Source of the DNA: an uncultured Eubacteriales bacterium
GTDB taxonomy: Bacteria > Bacillota > Clostridia > Oscillospirales > Oscillospiraceae
Direction: 5' to 3'
Length of the DNA stretch: 39,620 nt
Assembly: GCA_900545805.1 (NCBI GenBank)
Contig: URAL01000011.1
Location: forward strand, 1-39,620
In this document: positions 8,105-16,301 of the stretch, one piece after another
Position numbering within the stretch: position 1 is the stretch's first letter
Layout of the letters: each line of letters opens with the position of its first letter
The notes under the pieces: model-generated
Told to the model about the DNA's origin: nothing
Seen by the model: only the letters and a program-made list of their open reading frames with translations
The model's database searches: none
Position numbers and translations under genes: made by a program

Positions 8105-8801
8105 GCCGCAGATTCTGATAGTTGAGGATGATAACGCCGTTGCAAATCTCATTGCGGCGACGCTTGAGACACAGGATTATACATATAAGCGTGCCGGAAA
8201 CGGAACGGAGGCGGTGATGCAGGCACTCTCCTGTAAACCTGATGTTATGCTGCTTGACCTTGGACTGCCTGATATGGACGGTGTTGAGATAATCAAAAAA
8301 ATACGCTCATGGAGCAATATGCCCATAATCGTGGTGTCGGCGCGCAGCGAGGATTTCGACAAGGTCTCGGCTCTTGACGCGGGAGCGGATGACTATCTGA
8401 CAAAGCCTTTTTCGGTCGATGAGCTTTTAGCCCGCCTGCGCGTAGCCTTGAGGCGGGTACGCTATGACAGCGACCGCCTCGGCGAAGAATCGAGCAGCTA
8501 CGAAAACGGAGATCTCCGCATCGACTACTCCGCCGGATGTGCATTCATTTCCGATAAGGAGATACACCTTACTCCGATAGAGTACAAGCTCCTGTGCCTT
8601 CTTGCGAAAAATACAGGCAAGGTGCTCACTCACAATTATATTCTCAAGGAGGTCTGGGGCAGCCCCACTGCATCGGACGTTTCTTCCCTGCGTGTTTATA
8701 TGGCAACTCTCCGCCGCAAAATAGAGAAAAACTCCAACGGTGTGCAGTATATCCAAACACATGTCGGCATCGGCTACCGTATGCTTAGAATAAATAAATA
8801 A
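8097..8801 (+). CDS. kdpE: KdpE-like OmpR-family response regulator
   Basis: A 234-residue OmpR/PhoB-type regulator. The receiver domain has acidic D11/D12, the phospho-acceptor D54 (LLDLGLPD), S81 and K103 (LTKPF). The C-terminal winged helix (about 133-230) includes TPIEYKLLCLLAKNTG and a recognition helix region around SSLRVYMATLRRKIE. The start at 8097 lies inside the kinase gene (8-base overlap) with GGAGG nine bases before it; an ATG 19 codons upstream has no such site. It is co-transcribed with its kinase and probably controls potassium uptake. Confidence 0.92.
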   Translation: MNKPQILIVEDDNAVANLIAATLETQDYTYKRAGNGTEAVMQALSCKPDVMLLDLGLPDMDGVEIIKKIRSWSNMPIIVVSARSEDFDKVSALDAGADDYLTKPFSVDELLARLRVALRRVRYDSDRLGEESSSYENGDLRIDYSAGCAFISDKEIHLTPIEYKLLCLLAKNTGKVLTHNYILKEVWGSPTASDVSSLRVYMATLRRKIEKNSNGVQYIQTHVGIGYRMLRINK

Positions 8802-8901
8802 TTTGTCGCAATTGCACTAATCGTTAACAGAAATTTCGTGAAAAATCACTATAGCTTGTGCTAAACTATACACAATATACAATCTTAAAGGAGCGCGGCG
8901 C

Positions 8902-10719
8902 ATGAACGAAGTAAAATCACCGAAAAAACCGCTTGTTTATTACTACACGATAGTTCTGATTCTCCTGCTGGTGTTCAATTTTGTGGCCATGCCATGGATA
9001 TCGGAGCATCAGATCAAGGAAGTCGACTATAATACTTTTATCAATATGGTTGATAAGGGAGAAGTCAGCGCCGTCGAGATACAGGAGCAGAATAACCGCA
9101 TCCTGTTCAAGGGCGATGAAAAAAGCGGCAAGATATATAAGACGGCAATGGTGCCGGACGAAGATCTCGTCTCACGTCTGCTGAAGGCCGGCGTTTCAAC
9201 AACCGGAGAGGAGATAGAGCAGACCTCGGCGCTTGTCAGTATACTCGCCTGGCTGCTGCCGATTATAATATTTGTTGCTCTCGGCCAATACATGTCGCGC
9301 AAAATGATGGACAAAATGGGAGGCGGCAACTCCATGATGTTCAACATGGGTAAGTCCAATGCCCGAGTGTACGTCAAATCCGCCGAGGGTATAAAGTTTG
9401 CCGATGTTGCCGGTGAGGATGAGGCTAAGGAAAATCTCTCCGAGATTGTAAATTATCTGCATGATCCCGGCAAGTATAAGGAAATCGGCGCATCAATGCC
9501 CAAGGGCATTTTGCTCGTAGGCCCTCCGGGAACAGGTAAAACCATGCTGGCCAAGGCGGTGGCCGGTGAAGCAGACGTGCCGTTTTTCTCGATGTCGGGC
9601 TCGGAATTCGTCGAAATGTTTGTCGGCATGGGAGCAAGCAAGGTGCGCGACCTGTTCCGTCAGGCCAAGGAAAAAGCGCCCTGCATCGTTTTTATCGATG
9701 AGATTGACGCGATCGGCAAAAAGCGCGACGGTCAGCTCGCCGGCAATGACGAGCGCGAGCAGACGCTCAACCAGCTCCTGACCGAGATGGACGGCTTTGA
9801 GGGCAATAACGGCGTAATAATCCTCGCAGCGACCAACCGCCCCGAGTCACTCGACCCGGCGCTCACGCGCCCCGGCCGCTTCGACCGCCGCGTGCCCGTC
9901 GAGCTTCCCGACCTCAAGGGCAGAGAGGAGATACTCAAGGTTCACGCACGCAAGATTAAGGTTGCCGAGGACGTTGATTTTGGCAAGATTGCCCGCATGG
10001 CCTCCGGCGCATCGGGAGCGGAGCTTGCCAATATAGTAAACGAGGCCGCACTGCGCGCTGTACGCGACGGCAGACGCTTTGCCAATCAGTCTGACCTTGA
10101 GGAGAGCATAGAGGTCGTCATCGCAGGCTATCAGAAGAAAAACGCCATCATGACCGACCAGGAAAAGCACATTGTAGCTTATCATGAGATTGGGCACGCA
10201 CTCGTCGCCGCAAAGCAGACACACTCTGCACCCGTGCAGAAGATAACCATAGTTCCGCGCACCTCCGGCGCGTTGGGCTATACCATGCAGGTCGAAGAGG
10301 GCAACCACTATCTCATGAGTAAGGAAGAGATGGAAAACAAGATAGCTACCTTTACAGGCGGCCGTGCGGCAGAGGAGGTCGTTTTCGGCTCGGTAACAAC
10401 CGGCGCTTCGAATGATATAGAGCAGGCTACAAAGCTGGCCCGCGCAATGATAACGCGCTACGGCATGAGCGAGGACTTTGACATGGTCGCCATGGAAACG
10501 GTCACTAACCAGTATCTCGGCGGCGATACCTCGCTTGCGTGCTCTGCCGAAACTCAGGCGCAGATCGACCGTCAGGTCATCGCGCTCGTTAAAAAGCAGC
10601 ACGATAAGGCCGTTAAGATCCTGACCGAAAACCGCGAAAAGCTCGATGAGCTCGCAAGGTTCCTCTACGAAAAAGAGACCATCACCGGCGAAGAATTCAT
10701 GGGAATACTCGACAAGTAA
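8902..10719 (+). CDS. ftsH: FtsH membrane-anchored AAA+ zinc metalloprotease
   Basis: A 605-residue protease that degrades misfolded and regulatory membrane and cytosolic proteins. Two N-terminal helices (about residues 10-30 and 108-128) flank an external domain. The AAA module has Walker A GPPGTGKT (207-214), Walker B (VFIDEIDAIG) and the second region of homology (LDPALTRPGRFDRR). The peptidase site is HEIGH (428-432), the standard HExxH. AAAGGAG lies eight bases before the start. Length is normal. It follows the kinase operon but after a 100-bp gap, so it may have its own promoter; none was convincing. Confidence 0.97.
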   Translation: MNEVKSPKKPLVYYYTIVLILLLVFNFVAMPWISEHQIKEVDYNTFINMVDKGEVSAVEIQEQNNRILFKGDEKSGKIYKTAMVPDEDLVSRLLKAGVSTTGEEIEQTSALVSILAWLLPIIIFVALGQYMSRKMMDKMGGGNSMMFNMGKSNARVYVKSAEGIKFADVAGEDEAKENLSEIVNYLHDPGKYKEIGASMPKGILLVGPPGTGKTMLAKAVAGEADVPFFSMSGSEFVEMFVGMGASKVRDLFRQAKEKAPCIVFIDEIDAIGKKRDGQLAGNDEREQTLNQLLTEMDGFEGNNGVIILAATNRPESLDPALTRPGRFDRRVPVELPDLKGREEILKVHARKIKVAEDVDFGKIARMASGASGAELANIVNEAALRAVRDGRRFANQSDLEESIEVVIAGYQKKNAIMTDQEKHIVAYHEIGHALVAAKQTHSAPVQKITIVPRTSGALGYTMQVEEGNHYLMSKEEMENKIATFTGGRAAEEVVFGSVTTGASNDIEQATKLARAMITRYGMSEDFDMVAMETVTNQYLGGDTSLACSAETQAQIDRQVIALVKKQHDKAVKILTENREKLDELARFLYEKETITGEEFMGILDK

Positions 10720-10721
10720 GA

Positions 10722-10752
10722 ATAAATCCTCCGGCTTAGCCGGAGGATTTAT
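10722..10752. terminator. Bidirectional terminator between ftsH and the convergent gene
   Basis: A perfect 14-bp stem (10722-10735 with 10739-10752) and a three-base loop TTA, with A/T-rich ends on both sides. It can end transcription from ftsH and from the minus-strand gene that stops at 10756. Confidence 0.88.
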
Positions 10753-10755
10753 ACT

Positions 10756-11544
10756 TTACACCATGCTTTTGTAGTCGGCGCAGGGCTCAACATTGTCGGG
10801 AGGGAAGAACTCGTCGACGGGGAAGCTTATGCGGCCGAACATCGTGCAGGGGTCATCCTCGTTTGAGCCCACGCACTCCTTCTCCGGAAGACAGTAGTCA
10901 TAAGCCGGGATAAGAAGCTGAATGTTTCGCTCGAGGCGGATGATTGAAAACTGCCCGAGAGTAACATAAACGTGACGCGTACCGCCTGTGACGGAGATAT
11001 CCTCGCCGAAGGAGTCGAGTATGCTCTGCGGAATATCGCGCTGATCGATGCCGGGATCGGGCAGCGCGGTCTCGGCAAGCGTCATGTGCAGTGCAATGGG
11101 ATCAACGGCGTCGACCTCGGCAAACGGCATGCTGCTGTCGCTGCTTGGAATGCAGCAGTCACCGGAGGAAAAGCTTCTTACCCTGCCCTCAGAGCCGAAG
11201 AGCATAACGCGCTTATCGAACACCGCAAGCCCCGTAAATGCCTGATTCGCCGGGAACGTCTCGCCGCTTATTTTGTAAAAGTAGGTGACGTCAACCGTGT
11301 AATAGCCGCGGTTGAGACAAATTCCATTCACCTTAACCTCGCATTGCAGAAGCTGAGCGCACTTCGGGCGCACGCTGAACGCGCTCTCTATGTAGGGAAG
11401 AGAGCTCACCGTGGGATAAACGCGCAGATCCTCGATGCAGTCCTTGTCGCGGCAGGCATCCATTATCTTTCTCGTATTGATACAAACGGCCTGTTTTATG
11501 CAGTCATTATCATTGACCGGACCGGGCACGACCCTGTCTGCCAT
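10756..11544 (-). CDS. Conserved cysteine-rich protein of Clostridia, function unknown
   Basis: A 262-residue soluble-looking protein with no signal peptide. The N-terminus holds cysteines 15, 21, 31, 36, 62, 68 and 76 (CIKQAVC, then CRDKDCIEDLRVY), and the C-terminal part has more, including CLPEKEC. The middle looks like beta-sheet (CEVKVNGICL, YYTVDVTYFYKI). I recall similar proteins with the CRDKDC-IEDLRVY block as hypothetical genes of spore-forming Clostridia; a coat or surface role is possible but unproven. The start at 11544 follows GGGAGG. It stands alone with its own promoter. Confidence 0.8.
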   Translation of the reverse strand: MADRVVPGPVNDNDCIKQAVCINTRKIMDACRDKDCIEDLRVYPTVSSLPYIESAFSVRPKCAQLLQCEVKVNGICLNRGYYTVDVTYFYKISGETFPANQAFTGLAVFDKRVMLFGSEGRVRSFSSGDCCIPSSDSSMPFAEVDAVDPIALHMTLAETALPDPGIDQRDIPQSILDSFGEDISVTGGTRHVYVTLGQFSIIRLERNIQLLIPAYDYCLPEKECVGSNEDDPCTMFGRISFPVDEFFPPDNVEPCADYKSMV

Positions 11545-11566
11545 AAATATACCTCCCAGGATGGAA

Positions 11567-11614
11567 TTGAAGAAAACTTCAATACAGTCTATGCGCACTG
11601 TTCCAAAATGTGAA
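11567..11614 (-). promoter_or_regulatory. Promoter of the cysteine-rich gene with a palindrome at the start site
   Basis: Minus-strand -35 TTCACA (11614-11609), 17-base spacer, -10 TAGACT (11591-11586). A perfect inverted repeat TTGAAG-AAAA-CTTCAA (11567-11582) overlaps the expected transcription start and could be an operator or a leader hairpin. Confidence 0.5.
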
Positions 11615-11624
11615 GAATATTGGA

Positions 11625-11653
11625 TTTACAAAAAGAAAAGTATGTATTATTAT
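11625..11653 (+). promoter_or_regulatory. Promoter of the two-helix membrane peptide gene
   Basis: -35 TTTACA (11625-11630), 17-base spacer, -10 TATTAT (11648-11653): five of six consensus bases in each box. It is back-to-back with the promoter of the cysteine-rich gene. Confidence 0.65.
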
Positions 11654-11684
11654 ATATGTTAGTAGTAATAGGTGAGGTGGGAAG

Positions 11685-11870
11685 ATGAATAAAAAGATTT
11701 GGCTTATCCTGATAGCCGTTGAGGTGCTTATACTTTTCGCAATGATCCTGGCGGATTTCGGAGTTCTGCACATGGCATCCGCACCGGGATCGCCCAGGAG
11801 CATTATATTGCACATAACAACTGTTGTGATCATCTTTGCGTGCCTTGATGCTTATAAAAAGAGTAAATAA
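11685..11870 (+). CDS. 61-residue two-helix membrane peptide, function unknown
   Basis: The ATG follows GAGGTGG by a few bases and lies downstream of a good promoter. Residues 5-25 (IWLILIAVEVLILFAMILAD) and about 39-55 (SIILHITTVVIIFACLDAY) form two hydrophobic helices joined by a short loop, ending in KKSK, so both ends are probably cytosolic. I recognise no family. Promoter, ribosome site and clean topology together support a real gene. Confidence 0.65.
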   Translation: MNKKIWLILIAVEVLILFAMILADFGVLHMASAPGSPRSIILHITTVVIIFACLDAYKKSK

Positions 11871-11872
11871 CG

Positions 11873-11901
11873 TTTACCTGCTTAGACTTTGAATGTATAA
11901 T
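11873..11901 (+). promoter_or_regulatory. Promoter of the DUF4364 gene
   Basis: -35 TTTACC (11873-11878), 17-base spacer, perfect -10 TATAAT (11896-11901), about 20 bases before the start codon. Confidence 0.65.
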
Positions 11902-11921
11902 ATCATTTCCGGGAGAGTGCT

Positions 11922-12461
11922 ATGGAACGATACGGCTTTATCCATGAGAAGCTTGACATAAAAATTCTAATATTGTTTATTCTCCGCCGTCTGCCGGGCA
12001 TAGTTGCGCCAATTGATCTTCAGGATTTCACGCAGCAGTGCGATGAGGGCTTCGGCTATTTCGAGTATTCCGACTGCCTTGCCGAGCTTATAGAAAGCGG
12101 CCTCGTTATCGAGGAGGAAAACGGTCTGCGTGTCAGCAAACGCGGCGCGGACGCCGCCGAGACTGTTGAGAGCAGTCTGCCTTTTTCCGTCCGCAAAAGG
12201 GCGGAGAAAATAATCGCTCCGGAGGCCGAGAGGCTGCGCCGCCTGTCCATGATTACCGCGCAGCACCGCAATCGTGACAGCGGCTGCTTTGTTACCCTTG
12301 CCATGAGCGACGGTAAGGGCGAGATCATAAGGCTCAATATCCTCTCGTCGGGCGAGCAGCAGGCAGAGCGCATCGAGGAGAACTTCCGCGACAGGGCGGA
12401 GGAAATATACTGCAAAATAATCGCGCTTTTAGATAAGAAGCCCGAGAATAAAAAAGGGTAA
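11922..12461 (+). CDS. DUF4364 family protein (winged-helix, probable regulator)
   Basis: A 179-residue cytosolic protein. The N-terminal 75 residues (EKLDIKILILFILRRLPG through LVIEEENGLRVSKRG) form a winged-helix-like domain typical of DUF4364 in Clostridia. The C-terminal half is a mixed domain ending in a helical, charged tail. No catalytic motif is seen. The family is expected to be DNA-binding by fold, but its targets are unknown. GGGAGAG lies before the ATG, and it is a single-gene unit ended by a good terminator. Confidence 0.82.
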   Translation: MERYGFIHEKLDIKILILFILRRLPGIVAPIDLQDFTQQCDEGFGYFEYSDCLAELIESGLVIEEENGLRVSKRGADAAETVESSLPFSVRKRAEKIIAPEAERLRRLSMITAQHRNRDSGCFVTLAMSDGKGEIIRLNILSSGEQQAERIEENFRDRAEEIYCKIIALLDKKPENKKG

Positions 12462-12488
12462 AAAACGCCCATCTCAAATGGGCGTTTT
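12462..12488 (+). terminator. Terminator after the DUF4364 gene
   Basis: An 11-bp stem AAAACGCCCAT / ATGGGCGTTTT (12462-12472 with 12478-12488), five-base loop, then TTTTAATATTATT. It starts directly after the stop codon. Confidence 0.85.
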
Positions 12489-12531
12489 AATATTATTACT
12501 ATATTATACTGTGTATACCAGGAGGAAAACC

Positions 12532-13545
12532 ATGGAGATCAGAATCCCGGACGGATACAAAAGCATACTCAGCGTTTACGATACGCAGAAGGCCATAAGC
12601 CTTTTAAAGCGCCTGTTTGAGGACAGGCTTGCGGCACTTTTAAATCTCTACCGCGTGTCCGCGCCCTTGTTTGTTGACTCTAATTCCGGACTTAACGATA
12701 ACCTGAACGGCTATGAGCGCCCCGTATCCTTCGATATTCTCCGCTCGGATACGACCGCGCAGGTCGTGCAGTCGCTTGCAAAGTGGAAGCGTCTTGCGCT
12801 CAAGCGCTATAACTTTTTCCCCGGCAAGGGGCTTTACACCGATATGGATGCTATCCGCCGCGACGAGGACGAGCTGGATAATCTGCACTCGGTCTATGTT
12901 GACCAGTGGGACTGGGAGAAGGTCATCCTTGCGGAAAACCGTAATATCGACTATCTCAAGCTCACCGTAATGGACATAGTAAAGGCTCTGTGCGACACAC
13001 AGGACACCATGCAGGCTATTTACCCTCAACTCCAATGCCTGCCGAAGCTCGAACGAAATGTTACATTCATAACCTCGCAGGAGCTCGAGGACATGTACCC
13101 TGATATGACGGCAAAGCAGCGCGAGAACGCCTTTACCCGCGAGCACAAGACCGTGTTTATAATCGGCATCGGCGGCGCTCTGCGCTCCGGCAAGCCGCAC
13201 GACGGCCGTGCACCAGACTATGACGACTGGTCGCTCAACGGCGATATCCTGTTCTGGTGCGATTGGCTCGACTGCGCTATGGAAATATCATCTATGGGTA
13301 TCCGGGTCGATCCGGAGTCGCTGGACAGGCAGCTCAGACTTTCCGGATGCGATGACCGCAGAGTGCTTCCGTACCACAGGATGCTCCTAAACGGCGAGCT
13401 GCCTCTCACCATCGGAGGGGGCATAGGCCAGTCACGTGTATCCATGCTCCTGCTCGGTAAAGCGCATATCGGCGAGGTGCAGGTGTCCATATGGGATAAG
13501 CACACCGATAAGGTCTGTGCCGAAAAGGGAGTAATGCTCCTGTAA
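12532..13545 (+). CDS. asnA: AsnA: aspartate-ammonia ligase
   Basis: A 337-residue cytosolic enzyme making asparagine from aspartate, ammonia and ATP. The fold is that of class II aminoacyl-tRNA synthetases. Length is close to the E. coli enzyme (330). Recognisable blocks are PVSFDI, AQVVQSLAKWKRLAL, VYVDQWDWEKV, GIGGALRSGKPHDGRAPDYD and LPLTIGGGIGQSR (motif 3). A near-perfect AGGAGG precedes the ATG at 12532; the longer frame back to 12478 would run through the preceding terminator. A TATACT -10 lies at 12505-12510 without a clear -35. It is a single gene between DUF4364 and uppP. Confidence 0.95.
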   Translation: MEIRIPDGYKSILSVYDTQKAISLLKRLFEDRLAALLNLYRVSAPLFVDSNSGLNDNLNGYERPVSFDILRSDTTAQVVQSLAKWKRLALKRYNFFPGKGLYTDMDAIRRDEDELDNLHSVYVDQWDWEKVILAENRNIDYLKLTVMDIVKALCDTQDTMQAIYPQLQCLPKLERNVTFITSQELEDMYPDMTAKQRENAFTREHKTVFIIGIGGALRSGKPHDGRAPDYDDWSLNGDILFWCDWLDCAMEISSMGIRVDPESLDRQLRLSGCDDRRVLPYHRMLLNGELPLTIGGGIGQSRVSMLLLGKAHIGEVQVSIWDKHTDKVCAEKGVMLL

Positions 13546-13566
13546 AAAGCCGCATAAGGTATGAAT

Positions 13567-14379
13567 ATGGATTTTATAGAACTTGTAAAAGTAATAATAA
13601 TCGGCATAGTTGAGGGCATAACCGAGTGGCTGCCCATTTCGAGCACAGGCCATATGCTGCTGGTGGATGAGTTTATTCACATGAATGTAACGCCCGAGTT
13701 TCGCGAGATGTTCCTGTACGTCATCCAGCTCGGAGCGATACTGGCCGTCATAATCCTCTACTGGGGCAAAATGTGGCCGTTTCAGAGCAGGAAGAAAAAC
13801 GGCAGCGTTATAAAAAAGGATACCTTCATCCTCTGGTTCAAGGTCGTTATAGCCTGCATACCCGGCTTTATCGCTTATCTGATCTTTGACTTTGTCGATA
13901 ACTGCTATGTCGTTGCGGCAGCGCTTATAATCTACGGTATACTTTTCATCGTGATCGAAAATTGGAACCGCGGCCGCGAGCCGAGAGTGAAAACCCTCGA
14001 AGAGATATCGTATAAGGATGCGCTCATCATCGGCCTGTTCCAGGCGCTTTCGATCATTCCCGGTACCTCGCGCAGCGGCTCGACGATCATCGGCGGCCTT
14101 GTGATCGGGGTATCGCGCGTTGCGGCGGCGGAGTTTACATTCTTCCTCGCCGTACCCGTCATGGTCGGTGTGTCGCTTCTGAAGCTCCTTGCGTTCGGCT
14201 TTGACTTCACGAGCGCAGAGCTCATAACGCTCATCGCCGGCTGCGTCGTCGCCTTCCTTGTGTCCGTTGCGGTAATCAAGTTCCTCATGAGCTATATAAA
14301 GAAAAAGGACTTCAAGATCTTCGGCTGGTACCGCATCATACTCGGCGTTGTAGTCATAGTGTATTTTCTGCTAAAGTGA
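13567..14379 (+). CDS. uppP: UppP/BacA undecaprenyl-diphosphatase
   Basis: A 270-residue polytopic membrane enzyme that recycles undecaprenyl diphosphate to the monophosphate carrier for wall synthesis and gives bacitracin tolerance. The two signature regions are present: VEGITEWLPISSTGHM near the N-terminus with the catalytic glutamates, and PGTSRSGSTIIGG in the middle. Around eight hydrophobic segments are seen. The ATG at 13567 has AAGG at a good distance; one at 13561 would be too close. It lies 21 bases after asnA without a terminator between, so co-transcription is possible. Confidence 0.95.
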   Translation: MDFIELVKVIIIGIVEGITEWLPISSTGHMLLVDEFIHMNVTPEFREMFLYVIQLGAILAVIILYWGKMWPFQSRKKNGSVIKKDTFILWFKVVIACIPGFIAYLIFDFVDNCYVVAAALIIYGILFIVIENWNRGREPRVKTLEEISYKDALIIGLFQALSIIPGTSRSGSTIIGGLVIGVSRVAAAEFTFFLAVPVMVGVSLLKLLAFGFDFTSAELITLIAGCVVAFLVSVAVIKFLMSYIKKKDFKIFGWYRIILGVVVIVYFLLK

Positions 14380-14388
14380 AAAATTTTA

Positions 14389-14417
14389 CCCCCCATTGGA
14401 CGATGGGGGGCTTTTTT
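14389..14417 (+). terminator. Terminator after uppP
   Basis: A G/C-rich stem CCCCCCAT / ATGGGGGG (14389-14396 with 14403-14410), a six-base loop and a run of six T (14412-14417). The T-run ends exactly at the left border of the MITE-like element. Confidence 0.9.
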
Positions 14418-14418
14418 A

Positions 14419-14692
14419 GCTGACGAGAGCCGAACCCCTGCCGCCTGTCAGCAGCTCTTTTCGGCGCTTTCCGCCTTTTTCTCTTTTATGGGCGTCAGCC
14501 CATCTGCATCGAAGAAAGACGAAAATCACCTGAAAATTGCAAGCTGACAGGTGCCTTGCAGTTTTGGCAGAGCCGATTTTTGCTCAGGCGAGGCAAAGCC
14601 CGCAGGGAATACTGACGTATTGACAAGGGCTTTAACGAAGTATGAGTGAAAATCAGCCTGCCAAAACCGACAGGTGTTCGACTCCCGTCAGC
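14419..14692. mobile_element. 274-bp MITE-like element with imperfect terminal inverted repeats and TA flanks
   Basis: This fills the long gap between uppP and the M1 peptidase. The ends form inverted repeats matching at 21 of 25 positions (14419-14443 against 14692-14668), beginning GCTGACG. TA lies on both sides (14417-14418 and 14693-14694), as expected for a target duplication of the IS630/Tc1-mariner type. Inside is a large imperfect hairpin (14561-14601 with 14627-14667; outer ten bases GTTTTGGCAG perfectly paired) and a small hairpin at TGGGCGTCAGCCCA. No open frame or transposase is seen, so it would be non-autonomous. It could alternatively encode a structured RNA. Confidence 0.72.
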
Positions 14693-14751
14693 TATGCCGA
14701 ATCGTTGCCATATGGTGTTAGCATGTGCCCGTTTTGAAAGGAGCACAGACA

Positions 14752-16251
14752 ATGAAGCTTAAAAACACATTATGCATATTACTTATATTAATAATGCTCA
14801 TAAGCCTCGGCGCATGCGGCAAGACTACCGCGCCGAGGGCGACGGCTTTGCCGAACACCGCCGCCGAAACGCAGACGGAGTATCGCCTGACGGCAAAGCT
14901 CACCCCGGCTGATACAGAGAGCAAGAGTCTGGCAGCACATTTTACGGAGACCGCCGTCATAAGCTTTACAAACACAAGCTCTGATGTATGGAAGCGCATC
15001 TGCCTGCGCGATTACGCGGCATCTAATCTCGAGCTTGAAAACGATATGGGCGGCGAATACACGCCCGGCAGCATACGCGAGGTGCTCGATTCGGCAGGCA
15101 ATACGCTTAAATTCGAGGCGCAGAAGGATAAGTCCGTCGTATACGTTACGCTCTCGTCGCCTCTGCGCCCGGGTGAGCGCACGACAGTAACAGTTGATTA
15201 CTCGACCGAGATACCATGCGGCGGTGAGCGGCTGTGCTGGTATCCGAGCGGGGACTACGGCTCAAAGAGCGTTATCTGCCTTTCGCAGGCATATCCAATG
15301 CTCGCCGAGTACGTTGACGGCAAGTGGAACGAAACGCCGTATTTTGCCGACGGCGAGTGCTTCTTCTCGCGCTGCGCAAGCTTTGAGATGACCCTCAGCG
15401 TTCCCGAGGGCTGTACCGTCGTATCCACCGGCAGCGAAACGCAAAACTCCGATGGAACCTGGACATTAAATGCAGATAAGGTGCGCGACTTTGCCGTCAT
15501 CGTCGGCGAGAGCTTTGAAAAGCTCACGGCCAGGGTCGGCGACGTTACGGTAAACAGTTATTACAATTCTGCCGCTGACGGCGATAAAAAGCAGGGCGAG
15601 ATCTCTCTCAAGGCCGCCGTTGACGCGGTAAACGCATTTGAGGAAGCCTGGGGTAAATACCCTTACGATACGCTCGACGTCGTTCAGGCGCCGTATAACT
15701 CCGGCGGCATGGAGTACCCCGGCATGGTGCGCATATCGGATTCCTATGCAGGCAGTCTGGAGCTTGTTGAGGGCGAAGTCGGTAAAATGCTGCGCCTTGA
15801 TGTTGCGCACGAGGTCGCGCACGAGTGGTTTTACGCCGCCGTCGGCAACGACCAGTACCGCGAGGCGTGGCTGGATGAGAGCTTTGCCGTTTACGGAGAA
15901 TATGTCTATCAGCTTTATACAGGCGAGAGCGAGTCGGACGTTCGGGAGCAAGTCATGGCCTTTGACGGTGTGCTTCCGCAAAAGTACATTGACCTCAGCG
16001 CCGGTGAATACTTCGACGAGGGAACGGGCTACGGCGACTATATACACGCCGTATACAAGGTCGGACCGCAGTTTTTGTGGAAGCTGCGGCAGGCGATGGG
16101 CGCTGACAGCTTTGATGATTTCATGCACACATGGTATACAGAGCATATGTTCAAAGAAGTGACCACCGCCGACTTCCGCGAAGCTATTGAAAAAGCCGCG
16201 CCGGGCGGCGAGGTCAGAGCACTGCTGAGTGAATATCTTTCTCCGGCGTGA
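14752..16251 (+). CDS. M1-family (gluzincin) metallopeptidase lipoprotein
   Basis: A 499-residue predicted lipoprotein. The signal peptide ends in a lipobox LGAC (Cys near residue 22), so the protein is probably anchored on the outer face of the membrane. A beta-rich N-terminal domain (about 50-265) precedes the catalytic domain. GGMEYPG replaces the classical GAMEN exopeptidase loop. The zinc site is H353-E-x-x-H357 with E376 18 residues later (HEVAHEW ... WLDESFA), a complete M1 signature. The start follows AAAGGAG. It is shorter than full M1 aminopeptidases (about 850) and lacks their C-terminal helical domain. The likely role is peptide trimming at the surface. The MITE lies directly upstream. 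Confidence 0.88.
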   Translation: MKLKNTLCILLILIMLISLGACGKTTAPRATALPNTAAETQTEYRLTAKLTPADTESKSLAAHFTETAVISFTNTSSDVWKRICLRDYAASNLELENDMGGEYTPGSIREVLDSAGNTLKFEAQKDKSVVYVTLSSPLRPGERTTVTVDYSTEIPCGGERLCWYPSGDYGSKSVICLSQAYPMLAEYVDGKWNETPYFADGECFFSRCASFEMTLSVPEGCTVVSTGSETQNSDGTWTLNADKVRDFAVIVGESFEKLTARVGDVTVNSYYNSAADGDKKQGEISLKAAVDAVNAFEEAWGKYPYDTLDVVQAPYNSGGMEYPGMVRISDSYAGSLELVEGEVGKMLRLDVAHEVAHEWFYAAVGNDQYREAWLDESFAVYGEYVYQLYTGESESDVREQVMAFDGVLPQKYIDLSAGEYFDEGTGYGDYIHAVYKVGPQFLWKLRQAMGADSFDDFMHTWYTEHMFKEVTTADFREAIEKAAPGGEVRALLSEYLSPA

Positions 16252-16266
16252 TAAAATAAAATAACA

Positions 16267-16301
16267 CAAGGCAGTAGTCGGTTGACTACCGCCTTGTTTT
16301 T
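16267..16301 (+). terminator. Terminator after the M1 peptidase gene
   Basis: Stem CAAGGC-A-GTAGTC / GACTAC-C-GCCTTG (16267-16278 with 16285-16296 including one mismatch), loop GGTT, then TTTTT. The right arm also contains the -35 box of the fumarase promoter. Confidence 0.85.

Noticed and set aside
9847..10602. A 251-codon minus-strand frame inside ftsH
   Set aside because: Shadow of the ftsH coding strand without motifs or start signals.
14419..14692. A protein-coding gene or riboswitch in the gap after uppP
   Set aside because: No frame with a ribosome site is present. Terminal inverted repeats with TA flanks explain the sequence better; a structured RNA within the element remains possible.
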